A stretch of DNA of 64,000 nt. It comes from Duganella sp. CF517 (GTDB lineage: Bacteria; Pseudomonadota; Gammaproteobacteria; Burkholderiales; Burkholderiaceae_D). The notes under the pieces are model-generated. The model ran no database searches. It had not been told where the DNA came from and worked only from the letters and a program-made list of their open reading frames with translations. Below are positions 31,104-40,552 of this stretch, one piece after another; positions within the stretch are counted from its first letter, which is position 1, and each line of letters opens with the position of its first letter. Where the stretch lies: assembly GCF_900110275.1 (NCBI RefSeq), contig NZ_FODC01000001.1, positions 372,001-436,000 on the forward strand, read 5' to 3'. The translations under genes and the position numbers were made by a program.

Positions 31104-31519
31104 GCGCCACCCTTGTGGTCGACCCAGCAGGAGGCGTTGACGCCCCAGCCGGCGGGACTGCCGGTGGTGGCGTGAGTGCCGTTCTGGTCGATGGTGTAGA
31201 CGAAGCCGCTCATCTTGCCGGCGCCGGTCGCGGTCAGCGTGTAGGTCGAGGCCGACTCACCGCTGAGCGCGTAGGTGAAGTAAGGGGTACTGGCCGGAAA
31301 GGTGTTGGCGGCGCCGAAGCCGACGTAGGTGCGGTTGTTCGACCAATATTGTTCGGCGGCCGGCTGGGCGCCGCCGAGGGCGGTGAAAGCCTCGCTCAAG
31401 CGGCCGCGCACGACGTAATCGCTGTAGGCGGGGATGGCCACGGCCAGCAGGATGCCGACGATGGCGACGGTGACCATGACCTCGATCAGCGTAAAACCGC
31501 GTTGTAGACGTTTGTTCAT
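31091..31519 (-). CDS. pilE: Type IV pilin PilE-like
   Basis: A 142-residue prepilin: MNKRLQRG, then FTLIEVMVTVAIVGILLAVA with Glu at +5 and the usual AIPAYSDYVVRGRLSEA helix. The C-terminal disulfide loop reads ASCWVDHKGGACTN. The start at 31519 has a weak ribosome-binding site (cggag); the frame is open upstream into the promoter region. As first gene of the pilE-fimT-pilV-pilW-pilX-pilY1 run it may be a minor pilin rather than the main PilA subunit. Confidence 0.9.
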   Translation of the reverse strand: MNKRLQRGFTLIEVMVTVAIVGILLAVAIPAYSDYVVRGRLSEAFTALGGAQPAAEQYWSNNRTYVGFGAANTFPASTPYFTYALSGESASTYTLTATGAGKMSGFVYTIDQNGTHATTGSPAGWGVNASCWVDHKGGACTN

Positions 31520-31570
31520 GGCCGGCTCCGAGGATGTTATCTGCTGGAACCAGTCTACGCGCGCTAGCTT

Positions 31571-31609
31571 GCATTTCCCTGAGGAAATGCTGACAAACTC
31601 CTGACAAAC
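31571..31609 (-). promoter_or_regulatory. Upstream control region of pilE: hairpin and 11-bp-phased direct repeats
   Basis: On the plus strand a perfect inverted repeat gcatttcc/ggaaatgc (31571-31578 and 31583-31590) is followed by two copies of tgacaaac at 31591-31598 and 31602-31609. Read leftward this is GTTTGTCAG, GA, GTTTGTCAG: two 9-bp half-sites one helical turn apart, about 75 bp before the pilE start. Direct repeats at 11-bp spacing are typical sites for OmpR/PhoB-type regulators, and one is encoded just upstream. No good -35/-10 pair was recognised. Confidence 0.6.
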
Positions 31610-31660
31610 AACACATCCGACGTCAGCTCCGCCATTGCTAAGCGAACCCGGCGGTAAACC

Positions 31661-31699
31661 GCAACCCCTACCCGCATCCCCTACCCGCAACCCCTACCC
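31661..31699. repeat. Three tandem copies of a 13-bp repeat
   Basis: Copies gcaacccctaccc, gcatcccctaccc and gcaacccctaccc follow each other without spacer between the sensor kinase gene end and pilE. A further gtaaaccgcaa precedes them. Purpose unknown; copy number may vary. Confidence 0.85.
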
Positions 31700-31769
31700 C
31701 GGGGGCAAGGCTCACATCGCTGCACGAACTGGACTCCACAGGGCGTCCGACGATCGTCTACGGCCGAAC

Positions 31770-32939
31770 TTATGTGGAATTGTTAGACTTGCCCCCGGAG
31801 TTGGAGTCAACGACCGCGGAGTTGCTATTGGGGAAGCGGACGGTGAAGACCGCGCCCCGGCCGCCGGCGCCGTCGCCGATGCTTAACGTGGCGCCGTGGA
31901 CGACGGCGATGTCGCGCACGATTGCCAAGCCGAGGCCGCTACCATGGGTTTTGTCGTCGAGCCGCACGTAGCGGCTGAACACTTGCTCGCGCTTGGCCGC
32001 CGGGATGCCGGGGCCGCTGTCCACGACCGTCAGCACGCCGCCGCCCTCGTCCGCCCGGCATGCGACCGTCACCGCGCCGCCCGCCGGCGTGTAGCGGATC
32101 GCGTTGTCGATCAGGTTGTCGATCAGGTCGCGCAGCAGGAAACGGTCGCCGATGATCTCCACCGGCCGCAAAGCGAAACCGATGTCGATCCCCTTGCCCG
32201 TGGCCTGGTCGACGAAGGATTGAATCGCGTCCTCCACCAGCTGGTTCAACGCCACCGCTTCCAGCCGCGTCTTTTCGAAATGGTTCGGTTCGGCGCGGGC
32301 CAGCGCCAGCAGCTGGTTGGTTTGCCGGATCATGCGCTCGGTGGCCGACAACATCAGCTTGACCGAGTGCGCCGTGTCCGGCTCGGCGTGGCGCGCGCCC
32401 AGCCATTCAAGCTGCGTCTTGAGCCCCGCCAGCGGCGTGCGCAGCTGGTGCGCGACGTTGGCCAGGAAGTCCTGCCGCGCCCGGGCGCCGTCGCCCACCT
32501 TGTCCAGCAGGCCGTTGAGGGCCGAGACCACCGGCTCCAGTTCATACGGCACGTCGGCGATGGCGATCGGCGCGAGGTCGTCGCCGTCGCGCGCGTTGAG
32601 GCCGGCGCGCAGGCGGTTCAGCGGCCGCAGTCCGTTGCTGACCGAGAACCAGATCAAGCCGATGCAGGCGAGCGCGATCAATACTTCCAGCAGCACCAGG
32701 CCGCGCACCACGGCGTGCCGCATCTGCACATGCTTGTCCGGCGCCCGGTCGGCGGCGGCCGGCCCCGCCGCCGGACCCGCGGCAGCGCCGGCCCGCGCCG
32801 ATACCCCGGGCTGGCTGTGGTCGACGGCGATCCGCGCCGGCAGCCACGCCAGCATGTAGGCCAGCGCCCCGCCCGCCAAGTTGATCAACAGGATGGGTAC
32901 GATCAGTGTTTTGAGCAGGCGCAGCCTGATGCTAGTCAT
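31770..32939 (-). CDS. Sensor histidine kinase (QseC/TctE type)
   Basis: A 389-residue membrane kinase. Two helices (about residues 11-34 and 78-100) flank a short periplasmic loop of some 45 residues rich in Ala, Gly and Pro. HAMP-like linker, then the H-box FLANVAHQLRTPLAGLK with His164, the N-box DLIDNLIDNAIRYTP and G-boxes DSGPGIP and HGSGLGLAIV. Start MTSIRLRLLK overlaps the response-regulator end by 8 bases. It phosphorylates the regulator at 32932. The unusually small sensor loop suggests sensing in the membrane or by ions. Confidence 0.92.
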   Translation of the reverse strand: MTSIRLRLLKTLIVPILLINLAGGALAYMLAWLPARIAVDHSQPGVSARAGAAAGPAAGPAAADRAPDKHVQMRHAVVRGLVLLEVLIALACIGLIWFSVSNGLRPLNRLRAGLNARDGDDLAPIAIADVPYELEPVVSALNGLLDKVGDGARARQDFLANVAHQLRTPLAGLKTQLEWLGARHAEPDTAHSVKLMLSATERMIRQTNQLLALARAEPNHFEKTRLEAVALNQLVEDAIQSFVDQATGKGIDIGFALRPVEIIGDRFLLRDLIDNLIDNAIRYTPAGGAVTVACRADEGGGVLTVVDSGPGIPAAKREQVFSRYVRLDDKTHGSGLGLAIVRDIAVVHGATLSIGDGAGGRGAVFTVRFPNSNSAVVDSNSGGKSNNST

Positions 32940-33618
32940 CCGCCCCCCGCGCCGGCGCCAGTTCCAGCATGTAGCCGAAACCACGGATGGTGCGGATCGA
33001 GACGCCGGCATCGGCGATCTTCAGCCGCAGCCGCGAGATGTAGACCTCGACCGCGTTCAAGGTCAGGTCGTCGCCCCACGGCAGGATGGCTTCGATGATC
33101 TGCTGCTTGGACACCACCCGCGCGCCGTGCTGCAACAGGTATTCGAGCACCGCCCACTCCCGCACCGACAGCTCGACGCTCTTGTCGCGCACCCGCGCCC
33201 GCTTGGCCGACAGGTCCAGCGCCAGCTCGCCCAACGCCAGCACCGTCGGCTTGGGCGCGTTGCGCCGCGCCAGCGCCTTGATCCGCGCGACCAGCTCGGC
33301 GGTGGCGAACGGCTTGACCAGGTAGTCGTCCGCGCCCAGCTCCAGCCCGCGCACGCGGTCCTCGATGGCGTCGCGCGCCGTCAGCAACAGCACCGGCACC
33401 TGGCTGCCGCGCGCGCGCAGCCGGCGCACCACCTCGAAGCCGTCGATGCCCGGCAGGCCGATGTCGAGCACGATCACTTCGGCCTGGGCGGCACGCTGCA
33501 GCAGCGCGTCGGCCTGGGCGCCGTCGCCGACCACTTCGACCACCATGCCGTGGCCGCCCAACACACGGCTCAGGCCGTCGGCGAGGACCGTGTCGTCCTC
33601 CACTACAAGTACATGCAT
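32932..33618 (-). CDS. Response regulator, OmpR/PhoB family
   Basis: A 228-residue transcription factor with receiver domain (acidic pocket EDD at 7-9, phosphoacceptor Asp52 in VLDIGLPG, Lys in LVKPF) and a C-terminal winged helix (ELSVREWAVLEYLL, VEVYISRLRLKI, IRTIRGFGYML). Closest in style to QseB/TctD/PmrA regulators. It forms an operon with the kinase, and the pilE cluster follows on the same strand, so pilin genes are likely targets. Confidence 0.93.
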   Translation of the reverse strand: MHVLVVEDDTVLADGLSRVLGGHGMVVEVVGDGAQADALLQRAAQAEVIVLDIGLPGIDGFEVVRRLRARGSQVPVLLLTARDAIEDRVRGLELGADDYLVKPFATAELVARIKALARRNAPKPTVLALGELALDLSAKRARVRDKSVELSVREWAVLEYLLQHGARVVSKQQIIEAILPWGDDLTLNAVEVYISRLRLKIADAGVSIRTIRGFGYMLELAPARGADD

Positions 33619-33836
33619 GTTGTGCGCCCTTCGACTGGGATTTGTGCATTATGCACCGCCGATGAACAGAAACATAGCCGTTGTGTAGGAGCAAACCTAC
33701 AACCAACCATGTTGCAAGCCTACATTTGTGCGACCGCTCCTCTTATGTTCGCAAACTAACATTCCCCATAAAGTGCTACCAGCACGTCAGATTACCCCCG
33801 ACGTGATTTGTATAGCCAGAGATTAGTGAGGAAAAT
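33619..33836. promoter_or_regulatory. Divergent promoter region with inverted repeats
   Basis: The 218 bp between the response regulator (left) and the Crp-type gene (right) hold a near-perfect palindrome gtgcattatgcac at 33644-33656 and an imperfect inverted repeat gttgtgtagg, agcaaa, cctacaac at about 33679-33703. Either could bind the flanking regulators. No site was matched to a known consensus. Confidence 0.5.
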
Positions 33837-34643
33837 ATGAACAACACCCAAGTCAACGCAACCGAGAAATCCACCGCATCCACCATGGCGGTCGATACGA
33901 AAGAGTTTAAGGTTGCGTCGCGGCCTGTTGTCAGCTACAGCGGCACCCAGCAAAACGAACTGCTGGCCGCGCTTCCACGTGACGTGCTCGAGTCGCTGTT
34001 CGAACACCTCGAACTCGTCACCCTGCCCTTTGGCAAAGAACTGTTTGAATTCGGCGGCGCGATGGATTACGTCCATTTCCCCACCACCGCCATCGTGTCG
34101 CTGCTGTACGTGATGGAAGACGGCGCCACCACCGAGATCGCCGTGGTCGGCCACGAAGGCGTGGTCGGCGTGTCGCTGTTCGACGGCGAGCGCGCCATGT
34201 GCAGCGCCGTGGTGCAGGCCGCCGGTTACGGCTACCGCATGAAGGCCCAGCACTTGCGCGACGCCTTCAACCAGGGCGGCGCCCTGCCGGCGCTGCTGAT
34301 GCGCTACAACACCGCGCTGTTCGCGCAGATGGCGCAAAACGCCGTCGGCGGCCGCCACAGCTCGATCGAACAAAAGCTGTGCCGCTGGCTGCTGGACCGC
34401 CTGGACCGCTCGCCATCGAACGAACTGAAAGTGACGCAGGAAATGATTTCAATCATGCTGGGCGTGCGCCGCGAGAGCATCACCGCCGCCGCCGGCAAGT
34501 TGCAGGAGGAAGGCTTGATCACCTACCGCCGTGGCAACATCACCGTGCTTGATCGCTCAGGCTTGGAGGATTATGCGGGTGAGTGCTATAAGGTGGCGAA
34601 GACCGAATATGATCGTCTTCTGGTTGATGTAGCACGCTGTTAA
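33837..34643 (+). CDS. Crp/Fnr-family transcriptional regulator
   Basis: A 268-residue regulator: about 35 extra N-terminal residues, a cyclic-nucleotide-binding-fold domain (LELVTLPFGKELFEFGGAMD, TEIAVVGHEGVVGVSLFDG) and a C-terminal helix-turn-helix (VTQEMISIMLGVRRESIT). No Cys cluster of Fnr type is present. This subgroup is common in Oxalobacteraceae and Burkholderiales near sensor kinases; effectors are unknown. Its last 104 bases overlap the 3' end of the convergent kinase gene. Confidence 0.92.
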   Translation: MNNTQVNATEKSTASTMAVDTKEFKVASRPVVSYSGTQQNELLAALPRDVLESLFEHLELVTLPFGKELFEFGGAMDYVHFPTTAIVSLLYVMEDGATTEIAVVGHEGVVGVSLFDGERAMCSAVVQAAGYGYRMKAQHLRDAFNQGGALPALLMRYNTALFAQMAQNAVGGRHSSIEQKLCRWLLDRLDRSPSNELKVTQEMISIMLGVRRESITAAAGKLQEEGLITYRRGNITVLDRSGLEDYAGECYKVAKTEYDRLLVDVARC

Positions 34644-36174
34644 GCACGTCGGTGATGGAACTGGGCAGCGGCGGCAAAGGTGCCGGCGCTGGCGCGGCCG
34701 CCGTCATCATCGCGTCGACCGTCTGCGGCTGCATGCGGCGCTCCTGTCCCGGCGCCGGCGCCGCCGGACTCGGCGTCACCCCACCATCACTCTTGCGCAG
34801 CGGAATGGCGACCTCGATACAGGTGCCCGTATCGTTGCGTCCGCGGCGTATCGTCATCGTCCCGCCCAGCAGCAAGGCGCGCTCGCGCATGCCCAGCAGG
34901 CCGTGCGACATCGGCTTGACGATGTTGTTGGCGTCGATGCCGATGCCGTCGTCGATAATGCGCAGCATCAATGCTTCCTGATTGCGGTTCAAGGTGACCG
35001 TCACGCGGCTGGCCTTGGCGTACTTGCGGATATTCGTCAGCGATTCCTGCACGATGCGGAACAGGGCGATCGACAGGTCGCCGGAGTCGCGGCCCAGCGC
35101 CTCGATATCGGCGGCGACGTCGCAATCGCAGCGCACCTGCGCCATGCGGCTGAATTCGTCGCAATAACTTTCGATGGCGGCGCACAGGCCGAGGTTATCC
35201 AGCAGGCTCGGCCGGAGATTCTCGACGATGCGGCGCTTCATTTCCACCGCCTCCATCAAGGTGCCGCGCGCGCGCTTGAGCTGGGCGGCCAGCTCAGGCT
35301 GGTTCTTTTGCAACTGGTGGGTGACGGCCGCGATGTCCATGCTGATCGACGTCAGGAAGGCGCCCATCTCGTCGTGCAGCTCGCGCGAGAGCCGGACCTT
35401 CTCCTCCTCGCTGATACTGATCAGGTGGCGCGACAGCACGGATAGCTGCTCGGTCCGCTGCTCGACCTGGGTTTCCAATGTTTCGTTGGCGGCCTGCAGC
35501 GCGTGCTCGACCTGGGCCCGGTTGGCGAAGCTGCGCCGCACCAGCTGGTAGAACATGATCAGCACCACGATGGCGACGGCGTTGATGCTCATGCCGAGCA
35601 ACACCGCCTTTTGATATTCCTGATAGAACATGGCGCTGCGCGTGGCCATGGTTTCGTTCTGCTCCTGCTCCATGATGACGACCTGCAGGCGGATCTCGTC
35701 CATGCTGCCGCGTCCGTCGCTCAGTTTGGCGATCTTGACGATTTCGTCCAGCCCGCCTTCGCGGTAGACGTCGATCGCCTGGCTGACGGTGGTCAGGCGG
35801 CGGCGCACCAGGGTTTGCAACTGGGTCAGATTTTTGAGCTGGGTCGGATTATCGGCCAGCAGCTTTTGCAGTTCCTTGAATTCATGTTCGCTGTCGACCA
35901 GCGCGGTGCGGGTCGGCCCCAGATAGGCGTCGCTGCCGGACAGGAAATAGCCGCGCATGCTGCTTTCGGCGTCGAGCACCAGCACGTTGAGGTATTGCAG
36001 GCGGTCGGCCACGCGCGCGCTCTGCCCCAGCAGCACTTGCGCGCCGCGCAGGGCCTGCAAATTGTAAAACAGGCTGAAGCCGTTCACGATCAGCAGCAGG
36101 GCGCAGGTCACGCACAAGACGGTCTTGTAGAGCGGCAAACGGTGATGCGGCGCTGTTTCCACAGTGAAATACAT
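34540..36174 (-). CDS. CHASE3 sensor histidine kinase, NarX type
   Basis: A 544-residue membrane kinase. A first helix (about 17-38), a CHASE3-like periplasmic domain (40-180) and a second helix (190-212) precede a coiled coil and a HisKA_3 domain with ELHDEMGAFLTSIS (His267). The ATPase domain holds ESLTNIRKYAKA, DDGIGI and GLLGMRERALLLGG. A Pro/Ala-rich C-terminal tail of about 85 residues extends into the convergent Crp gene by 104 bases. The partner is very likely the NarL-type regulator at 36329, on the same strand. Confidence 0.92.
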   Translation of the reverse strand: MYFTVETAPHHRLPLYKTVLCVTCALLLIVNGFSLFYNLQALRGAQVLLGQSARVADRLQYLNVLVLDAESSMRGYFLSGSDAYLGPTRTALVDSEHEFKELQKLLADNPTQLKNLTQLQTLVRRRLTTVSQAIDVYREGGLDEIVKIAKLSDGRGSMDEIRLQVVIMEQEQNETMATRSAMFYQEYQKAVLLGMSINAVAIVVLIMFYQLVRRSFANRAQVEHALQAANETLETQVEQRTEQLSVLSRHLISISEEEKVRLSRELHDEMGAFLTSISMDIAAVTHQLQKNQPELAAQLKRARGTLMEAVEMKRRIVENLRPSLLDNLGLCAAIESYCDEFSRMAQVRCDCDVAADIEALGRDSGDLSIALFRIVQESLTNIRKYAKASRVTVTLNRNQEALMLRIIDDGIGIDANNIVKPMSHGLLGMRERALLLGGTMTIRRGRNDTGTCIEVAIPLRKSDGGVTPSPAAPAPGQERRMQPQTVDAMMTAAAPAPAPLPPLPSSITDVLNSVLHQPEDDHIRSSPPYSTHPHNPPSLSDQAR

Positions 36175-36328
36175 CCACTTCCTTCGCGGGGGTTAAGTCA
36201 GTCAGGCAACACGCCAGCTGGCTAATTATAGTCCGTTAGGGAAATAGATGCAGCAGCTGCGCACCCGAAGAGTGCGCAACTGTATCCATTAAGCAATAGG
36301 TCTCAGGACGAGAGCGGCTTGCTTAATT

Positions 36329-36961
36329 TCAATCAAGCAAGTTATTTTTCATTGCGTAATATGTTAAATCGCTGTTCGACTGCATCCCCATCTTTTCCAT
36401 GATGCGGGTGCGGTAGGTGCTGACGGTCTTGATGCTCAATGACAACGCCACACCGATATCGGACACCGTCGCGCCGCGCGCCAGCCGCAGGAACACCTGG
36501 AACTCGCGGTCGGACAACTCGGTGTGCAACGCCGTATTGGGATCGCGGTCGAAGCTTTGCGCCAGCAGTTCGCCGACGGTCGAGCTGACATAGCGCCGCC
36601 CCTGGTACACGGTGCGCACGGCGGTGATCAGCTCGTCGGCCTCGCACTCTTTGTTCAAATAGCCGTTGGCGCCCATTTTGAACAAATTCAGCGCGTACTG
36701 CTGCGCCGGATATCCGGACAGGATCAGCACCGGCAGATCGGGCTGCCCCTGGCGGATCGTGCGCAAGGTATCGATGCCGCTTTGATCCGGCATGGCGATA
36801 TCGAGCAGCAGCACGTCGCAAATCTCACGGCGAGCGATATCGAGCGCTTCACGCCCGGTGCCGGCTTCCGCGACCACGTCGAAGTCGTCCGACGCCGAAA
36901 AAATCTGTTTAAATCCTGCTCTTACTATCTGATGGTCGTCACAAATGGCAACGCGTATCAT
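36329..36961 (-). CDS. Response regulator, NarL/FixJ family
   Basis: A 210-residue regulator starting MIRVAICDDHQIVRAGFKQI. Receiver Asp54 lies in LLLDIAMPDQ; the C-terminal LuxR-type helix-turn-helix reads ELSDREFQVFLRLARGATVS and SIKTVSTYRTRIMEKMG. In the UhpA/NarL style it should be phosphorylated by the CHASE3 kinase that follows after 154 bp. A hairpin (cttgctt/aagcaag) overlaps its stop codon. The open frame extends upstream to 37012 but the ATG at 36961 fits the family. Confidence 0.93.
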   Translation of the reverse strand: MIRVAICDDHQIVRAGFKQIFSASDDFDVVAEAGTGREALDIARREICDVLLLDIAMPDQSGIDTLRTIRQGQPDLPVLILSGYPAQQYALNLFKMGANGYLNKECEADELITAVRTVYQGRRYVSSTVGELLAQSFDRDPNTALHTELSDREFQVFLRLARGATVSDIGVALSLSIKTVSTYRTRIMEKMGMQSNSDLTYYAMKNNLLD

Positions 36962-37106
36962 TGTTTCCCCTCGTCTTGTCCGGCTCGCGCCCTCGGGCAC
37001 GCCGGACTTCACGCCACCGTGTATATCAGCGTCGCTGATAAATGAATAATATTGAAAGTATATCAGGAATTAGCTTCTTGCCACGCCTTGTGCAGCAGTG
37101 CGCGCA

Positions 37107-37514
37107 CTAGTCTTGCTGGAGCAGACTCAGGATGGAAAGCAGTTCGCTGCGTATCATTTCGCGGTCCAATGGAGCGGGAACGGCTTTCGCCTCTTCGCCG
37201 AAACCGCCATCATACTCCGCCGCCGCGCCATCGACGGCACGGCTGTCGAGTTTATTGCGCGCGCCGCTGATGGTGAAGCCCTGCTCGTACAACAGCTCGC
37301 GGATGCGGCGTATCAGCAGCACCTCGTGGTGCTGGTAATAACGGCGGTTGCCGCGTCGTTTGACGGGTTTGAGCTGGGTAAATTCCTGCTCCCAGTAACG
37401 CAGCACGTGCGGCTTGACGCCGCACAGCTCGCTGACCTCACCGATGGTGAAGTAGCGCTTGGCAGGTATCGGCGGCAGCACGACCAGTTCGGACTTGGCG
37501 AGGCGATCGTTCAT
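37107..37514 (-). CDS. MerR-family transcriptional regulator
   Basis: A 135-residue regulator with an N-terminal MerR winged helix (RYFTIGEVSELCGVKPHVLR YWEQEF in two parts) followed by a dimerisation helix and a tail rich in Ala and acidic residues. No metal-binding Cys pair is seen. Starts GTG at 37517 and ATG at 37514 are adjacent; the ATG is taken, with gggag as ribosome-binding site. The gene follows ihfA by 17 bp, an arrangement widespread in proteobacteria; its target is unknown. Confidence 0.9.
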   Translation of the reverse strand: MNDRLAKSELVVLPPIPAKRYFTIGEVSELCGVKPHVLRYWEQEFTQLKPVKRRGNRRYYQHHEVLLIRRIRELLYEQGFTISGARNKLDSRAVDGAAAEYDGGFGEEAKAVPAPLDREMIRSELLSILSLLQQD

Positions 37515-37531
37515 CACTAATCAGCTCCCAC

Positions 37532-37879
37532 TCAGGCCGCACGCGCCATCGGATTGGTCTCCTCGACCATGCCCTTGAGTTTTTGGCTCGCATGGAAGGT
37601 CACGACGCGGCGCGCCGTGATCGGGATTTCCTCGCCGGTCTTGGGATTGCGGCCGGGACGCTGCGGCTTGTCGCGCAGCTGGAAGTTGCCGAACCCGGAC
37701 AGCTTGACGGCTTCGCCACGCTCGAGCGCGTTGCGGATCTCGTCGAAGAAGGTTTCCACCATGTCCTTGGCCTCGCGCTTGTTCAAGCCAACCTGTTCGA
37801 ACAGCAGTTCGGCCAGCTCCGCCTTGGTCAGCGTGGGCAAATCTTTTTCCGCATCCTGGCGTACCTTGGCGACCTGCAT
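37532..37879 (-). CDS. ihfA: Integration host factor subunit alpha
   Basis: A DNA-bending protein that pairs with IhfB. The core [22 protein letters not shown] and the DNA-binding arm [14 protein letters not shown] are typical. With the ATG at 37879 it has 115 residues, about 15 more than E. coli IhfA. The frame remains open to a TTG at 37966. No strong ribosome-binding site precedes the ATG, so the start is uncertain. It ends the thrS-infC-rpmI-rplT-pheST-ihfA block. Confidence 0.9.
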   Translation of the reverse strand: MQVAKVRQDAEKDLPTLTKAELAELLFEQVGLNKREAKDMVETFFDEIRNALERGEAVKLSGFGNFQLRDKPQRPGRNPKTGEEIPITARRVVTFHASQKLKGMVEETNPMARAA

Positions 37880-38040
37880 GGCCCGATGCAAATCGGCAGC
37901 CAATGCGGATTGGAGTACGGCGGAATCAACGTCGTTGTTATTAATTTTCCTGCCCTGCCTTATCAAAGAACGAATGAGTCCGGCCTGTGCCGGACTCCCG
38001 AACGATCAAAAAAAACAAAATCGATGGCCCTGGCGGCCGC

Positions 38041-40467
38041 TCACGTGCGCAAGCGGGCGCCGTGCTTTTGCTTGGCCGCATCGCCTGCCGCGGCCATGAC
38101 GGCCTCGACAACATCGTCCTGCAGCGTGTTTTGAGTATCTTGCAAGCTAAAGCGGAAAGCAAGCGATTTTTCGTCCTGCTCCAAACCTTTTCCACGATAT
38201 TCATCAAACAAAACAATGGCTTGCACGATCTTTCCTTGCGGACTTGCTTGCACGGCAGCATTAAATGCGTCCAACAAATCCTGCGCGGGAACGTCTTGCT
38301 TGACGACCACAGCCAGATCGCGCGTGGCGCCGGGGAACTTGGAGATCTCGGCGTATTCTGGCACGGATCGTTGCTGCAAGGCAACCGCATCCACCTCGAA
38401 CACGACCGGTGCCTGCGGCAGCTCGTACTTCTGCATCCAGCGCGGATGCAGCTCGCCGATGAAGCCGATCACCTTACCATCGAGCAGCACCTGCGCCGAG
38501 CGGCCCGGATGCAGCGCCGGATGTTCGGCCTTGACGAAACGCAGTTGCAACGGCGCGAACAGGTGCTCAAGGTCCGCCTTCAGGTCGAAGAAGTCGACCG
38601 CGCGGCTGTCCTGGCCCCACTGTTCGTCCGCCACGGTGCCGTAGGCGATCGCGGCGACGCGCTTCGGCTGCTGGTAGCCGGCCACCGTCAGCGGACCGTC
38701 CGGCACGCCGTCGTCGCGCTGGTAGATGGCGCCGACTTCGAACACGCGCACGCGGTTGGTCTTGCGGTTGAGGTTGTAGCGCACGTTGGCGACCAGGCTG
38801 CCGACCAGGGTCGAGCGCATCACGCTCATCTGGCTGGCGATCGGGTTTTGCAGCTTGATCGGATTGGTGTTGCCGCCGAAGTCCTGCTCCCACGCCGCGT
38901 CCACAAAGCTCATGTTGACCACTTCCTGGAAGCCCAGGTCGGCCAGCTGGTGGCGCACGGCGAACAGCGAACGGGTGTTTTCCGGCGCGATGATCATCGT
39001 GTTGGCGGCCACCGGGGCCACCGTCGGGATGTTCTCGAAGCCGTACACGCGCGCGACTTCCTCGATCAGGTCTTCCTCGATTTCGATGTCGAAGCGGTAG
39101 CTCGGCGCGGTCACCGCGAACACGCCGTCTTCCAGGGTGAACGGCAGCGCCAGGCGGGTGAAGATGTCGGCCACGGTGTTGTCGTCGAGCGCCACGCCGA
39201 TGACCTTCTGCGCACGGGCGGTGCGCATTTTGACCGGTGCGCGCTGCGGGATGTTGACGATCTGGTCGTCGACCGGGCCGACCTGGGTCGCCGCCGTGCC
39301 GCAGATTTCGATCAGCAGCGAGGTGATGCGCTCAAGGTGCTCGACCGTGGTCGCGTAGTCGACGCCGCGCTCGAAGCGGTGCGCCGCGTCGGTCGAGAAG
39401 TTGTACTTGCGGGCGCGGCCCTGGATGGCGTTCGGCCACCAGAACGCCGCTTCCAGGTAGATCGATTCGGTTTCCAGCGAGACGGCGGTGGCGTCGCCGC
39501 CCATGATGCCGGCCAGCGATTCGATTTCCTGGTCGTCGGCGATCACGCCGACCCATTCGTCGACGCTGACGGTGTTACCGTTCAACAGCTTCAGGGTTTC
39601 GCCGGCCTTGCCCCAGCGGACGTCGAGGCCGCCGTGGATCTTGGCCAGGTCGAACACGTGGCTCGGACGGCCCAGTTCCAGCATGACGTAGTTGGAAATG
39701 TCCACCAGCGCCGACACCGAGCGCTGGCCGCTGCGCTCGAGGCGCTGCTTCATCCAGTCCGGCGTGGCGGCCTTGGCGTTCAGGTTGCGGATCACGCGGC
39801 CGGAGAAACGGCCGCACAGGTCCGGCGCCGAGATTTTCACCGGCAGCACTTCGTCACTGTTGACGACGGCGTTGCGGAACTGCGGCGCGTGCAGCGCCAC
39901 GCCGGTCAGCGCCGATACTTCGCGCGCCACGCCCAGCACCGACAGGCAGTCCGCCTTGTTCGGGGTCAGCTTGATGGTGAACTTGAGGTCGTTTAGCGCG
40001 TAGTAGTCGCGGAAATTCTTGCCGACCGGCGCGTCGTCCGGCAGCTCCAGCAGGCCGCCGCCCTCTTCCGACAATTTCAGCTCCTTGGCCGAGCACAGCA
40101 TGCCCTGCGATTCGACGCCGCGCAGCTGGCCGACCTTGATCTCGAACGGCTTGCCGTCGGCGCCCGGCGGCAGCACGGCGCCGGCCATCGCGCACACGAC
40201 CTTCAGGCCGGGACGCACGTTCGGCGCGCCGCAGACAATGTTGAGCAAGGTGCCGGTGCCGACGTCGACCTGGCACACGTTGAGGCGGTCCGCGTTCGGA
40301 TGCTTGGCCATGTCGCGCACCAGGCCGACGACGACGTTCGAGAACGGCGGCGCGACCGGTTCGACTTCTTCCACTTCCAGGCCGGACATCGTCAGCAGGT
40401 GGGCCAGTTCGTCCGAAGTCATCTTCGGATCGACCATGGTACGGAGCCAGTTTTCGGAGAATTGCAT
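38041..40467 (-). CDS. pheT: Phenylalanine-tRNA ligase beta subunit
   Basis: An 808-residue subunit of the alpha2beta2 enzyme that charges tRNA-Phe. The start [20 protein letters not shown] is normal. It shows the EMAP-like tRNA-binding domain ([20 protein letters not shown]), B3/B4 editing region, B5 and the C-terminal anticodon-binding FDX-ACB domain. It lies 85 bp after pheS. Confidence 0.97.
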   Translation of the reverse strand: MQFSENWLRTMVDPKMTSDELAHLLTMSGLEVEEVEPVAPPFSNVVVGLVRDMAKHPNADRLNVCQVDVGTGTLLNIVCGAPNVRPGLKVVCAMAGAVLPPGADGKPFEIKVGQLRGVESQGMLCSAKELKLSEEGGGLLELPDDAPVGKNFRDYYALNDLKFTIKLTPNKADCLSVLGVAREVSALTGVALHAPQFRNAVVNSDEVLPVKISAPDLCGRFSGRVIRNLNAKAATPDWMKQRLERSGQRSVSALVDISNYVMLELGRPSHVFDLAKIHGGLDVRWGKAGETLKLLNGNTVSVDEWVGVIADDQEIESLAGIMGGDATAVSLETESIYLEAAFWWPNAIQGRARKYNFSTDAAHRFERGVDYATTVEHLERITSLLIEICGTAATQVGPVDDQIVNIPQRAPVKMRTARAQKVIGVALDDNTVADIFTRLALPFTLEDGVFAVTAPSYRFDIEIEEDLIEEVARVYGFENIPTVAPVAANTMIIAPENTRSLFAVRHQLADLGFQEVVNMSFVDAAWEQDFGGNTNPIKLQNPIASQMSVMRSTLVGSLVANVRYNLNRKTNRVRVFEVGAIYQRDDGVPDGPLTVAGYQQPKRVAAIAYGTVADEQWGQDSRAVDFFDLKADLEHLFAPLQLRFVKAEHPALHPGRSAQVLLDGKVIGFIGELHPRWMQKYELPQAPVVFEVDAVALQQRSVPEYAEISKFPGATRDLAVVVKQDVPAQDLLDAFNAAVQASPQGKIVQAIVLFDEYRGKGLEQDEKSLAFRFSLQDTQNTLQDDVVEAVMAAAGDAAKQKHGARLRT

Positions 40468-40552
40468 AATCAAGCCTTCAAAGAGTGTCCAGCGGGAGCG
40501 CTTGCCTTGCCGGCCGCGCTCGACCGCCCGTATGATTCGTGAGCTGAACCCG

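Noticed and set aside
31661..31699. Possible CRISPR array
   Set aside because: The three 13-bp units abut each other without spacers and no cas genes are present.
37880..37966. N-terminal extension of IhfA back to the TTG at 37966
   Set aside because: The added residues are not typical of IhfA and the start is a TTG without a ribosome-binding site.
38041..40467. Long plus-strand open frames opposite pheT
   Set aside because: They are complementary shadows; pheT on the minus strand has full-length homology and all domains.
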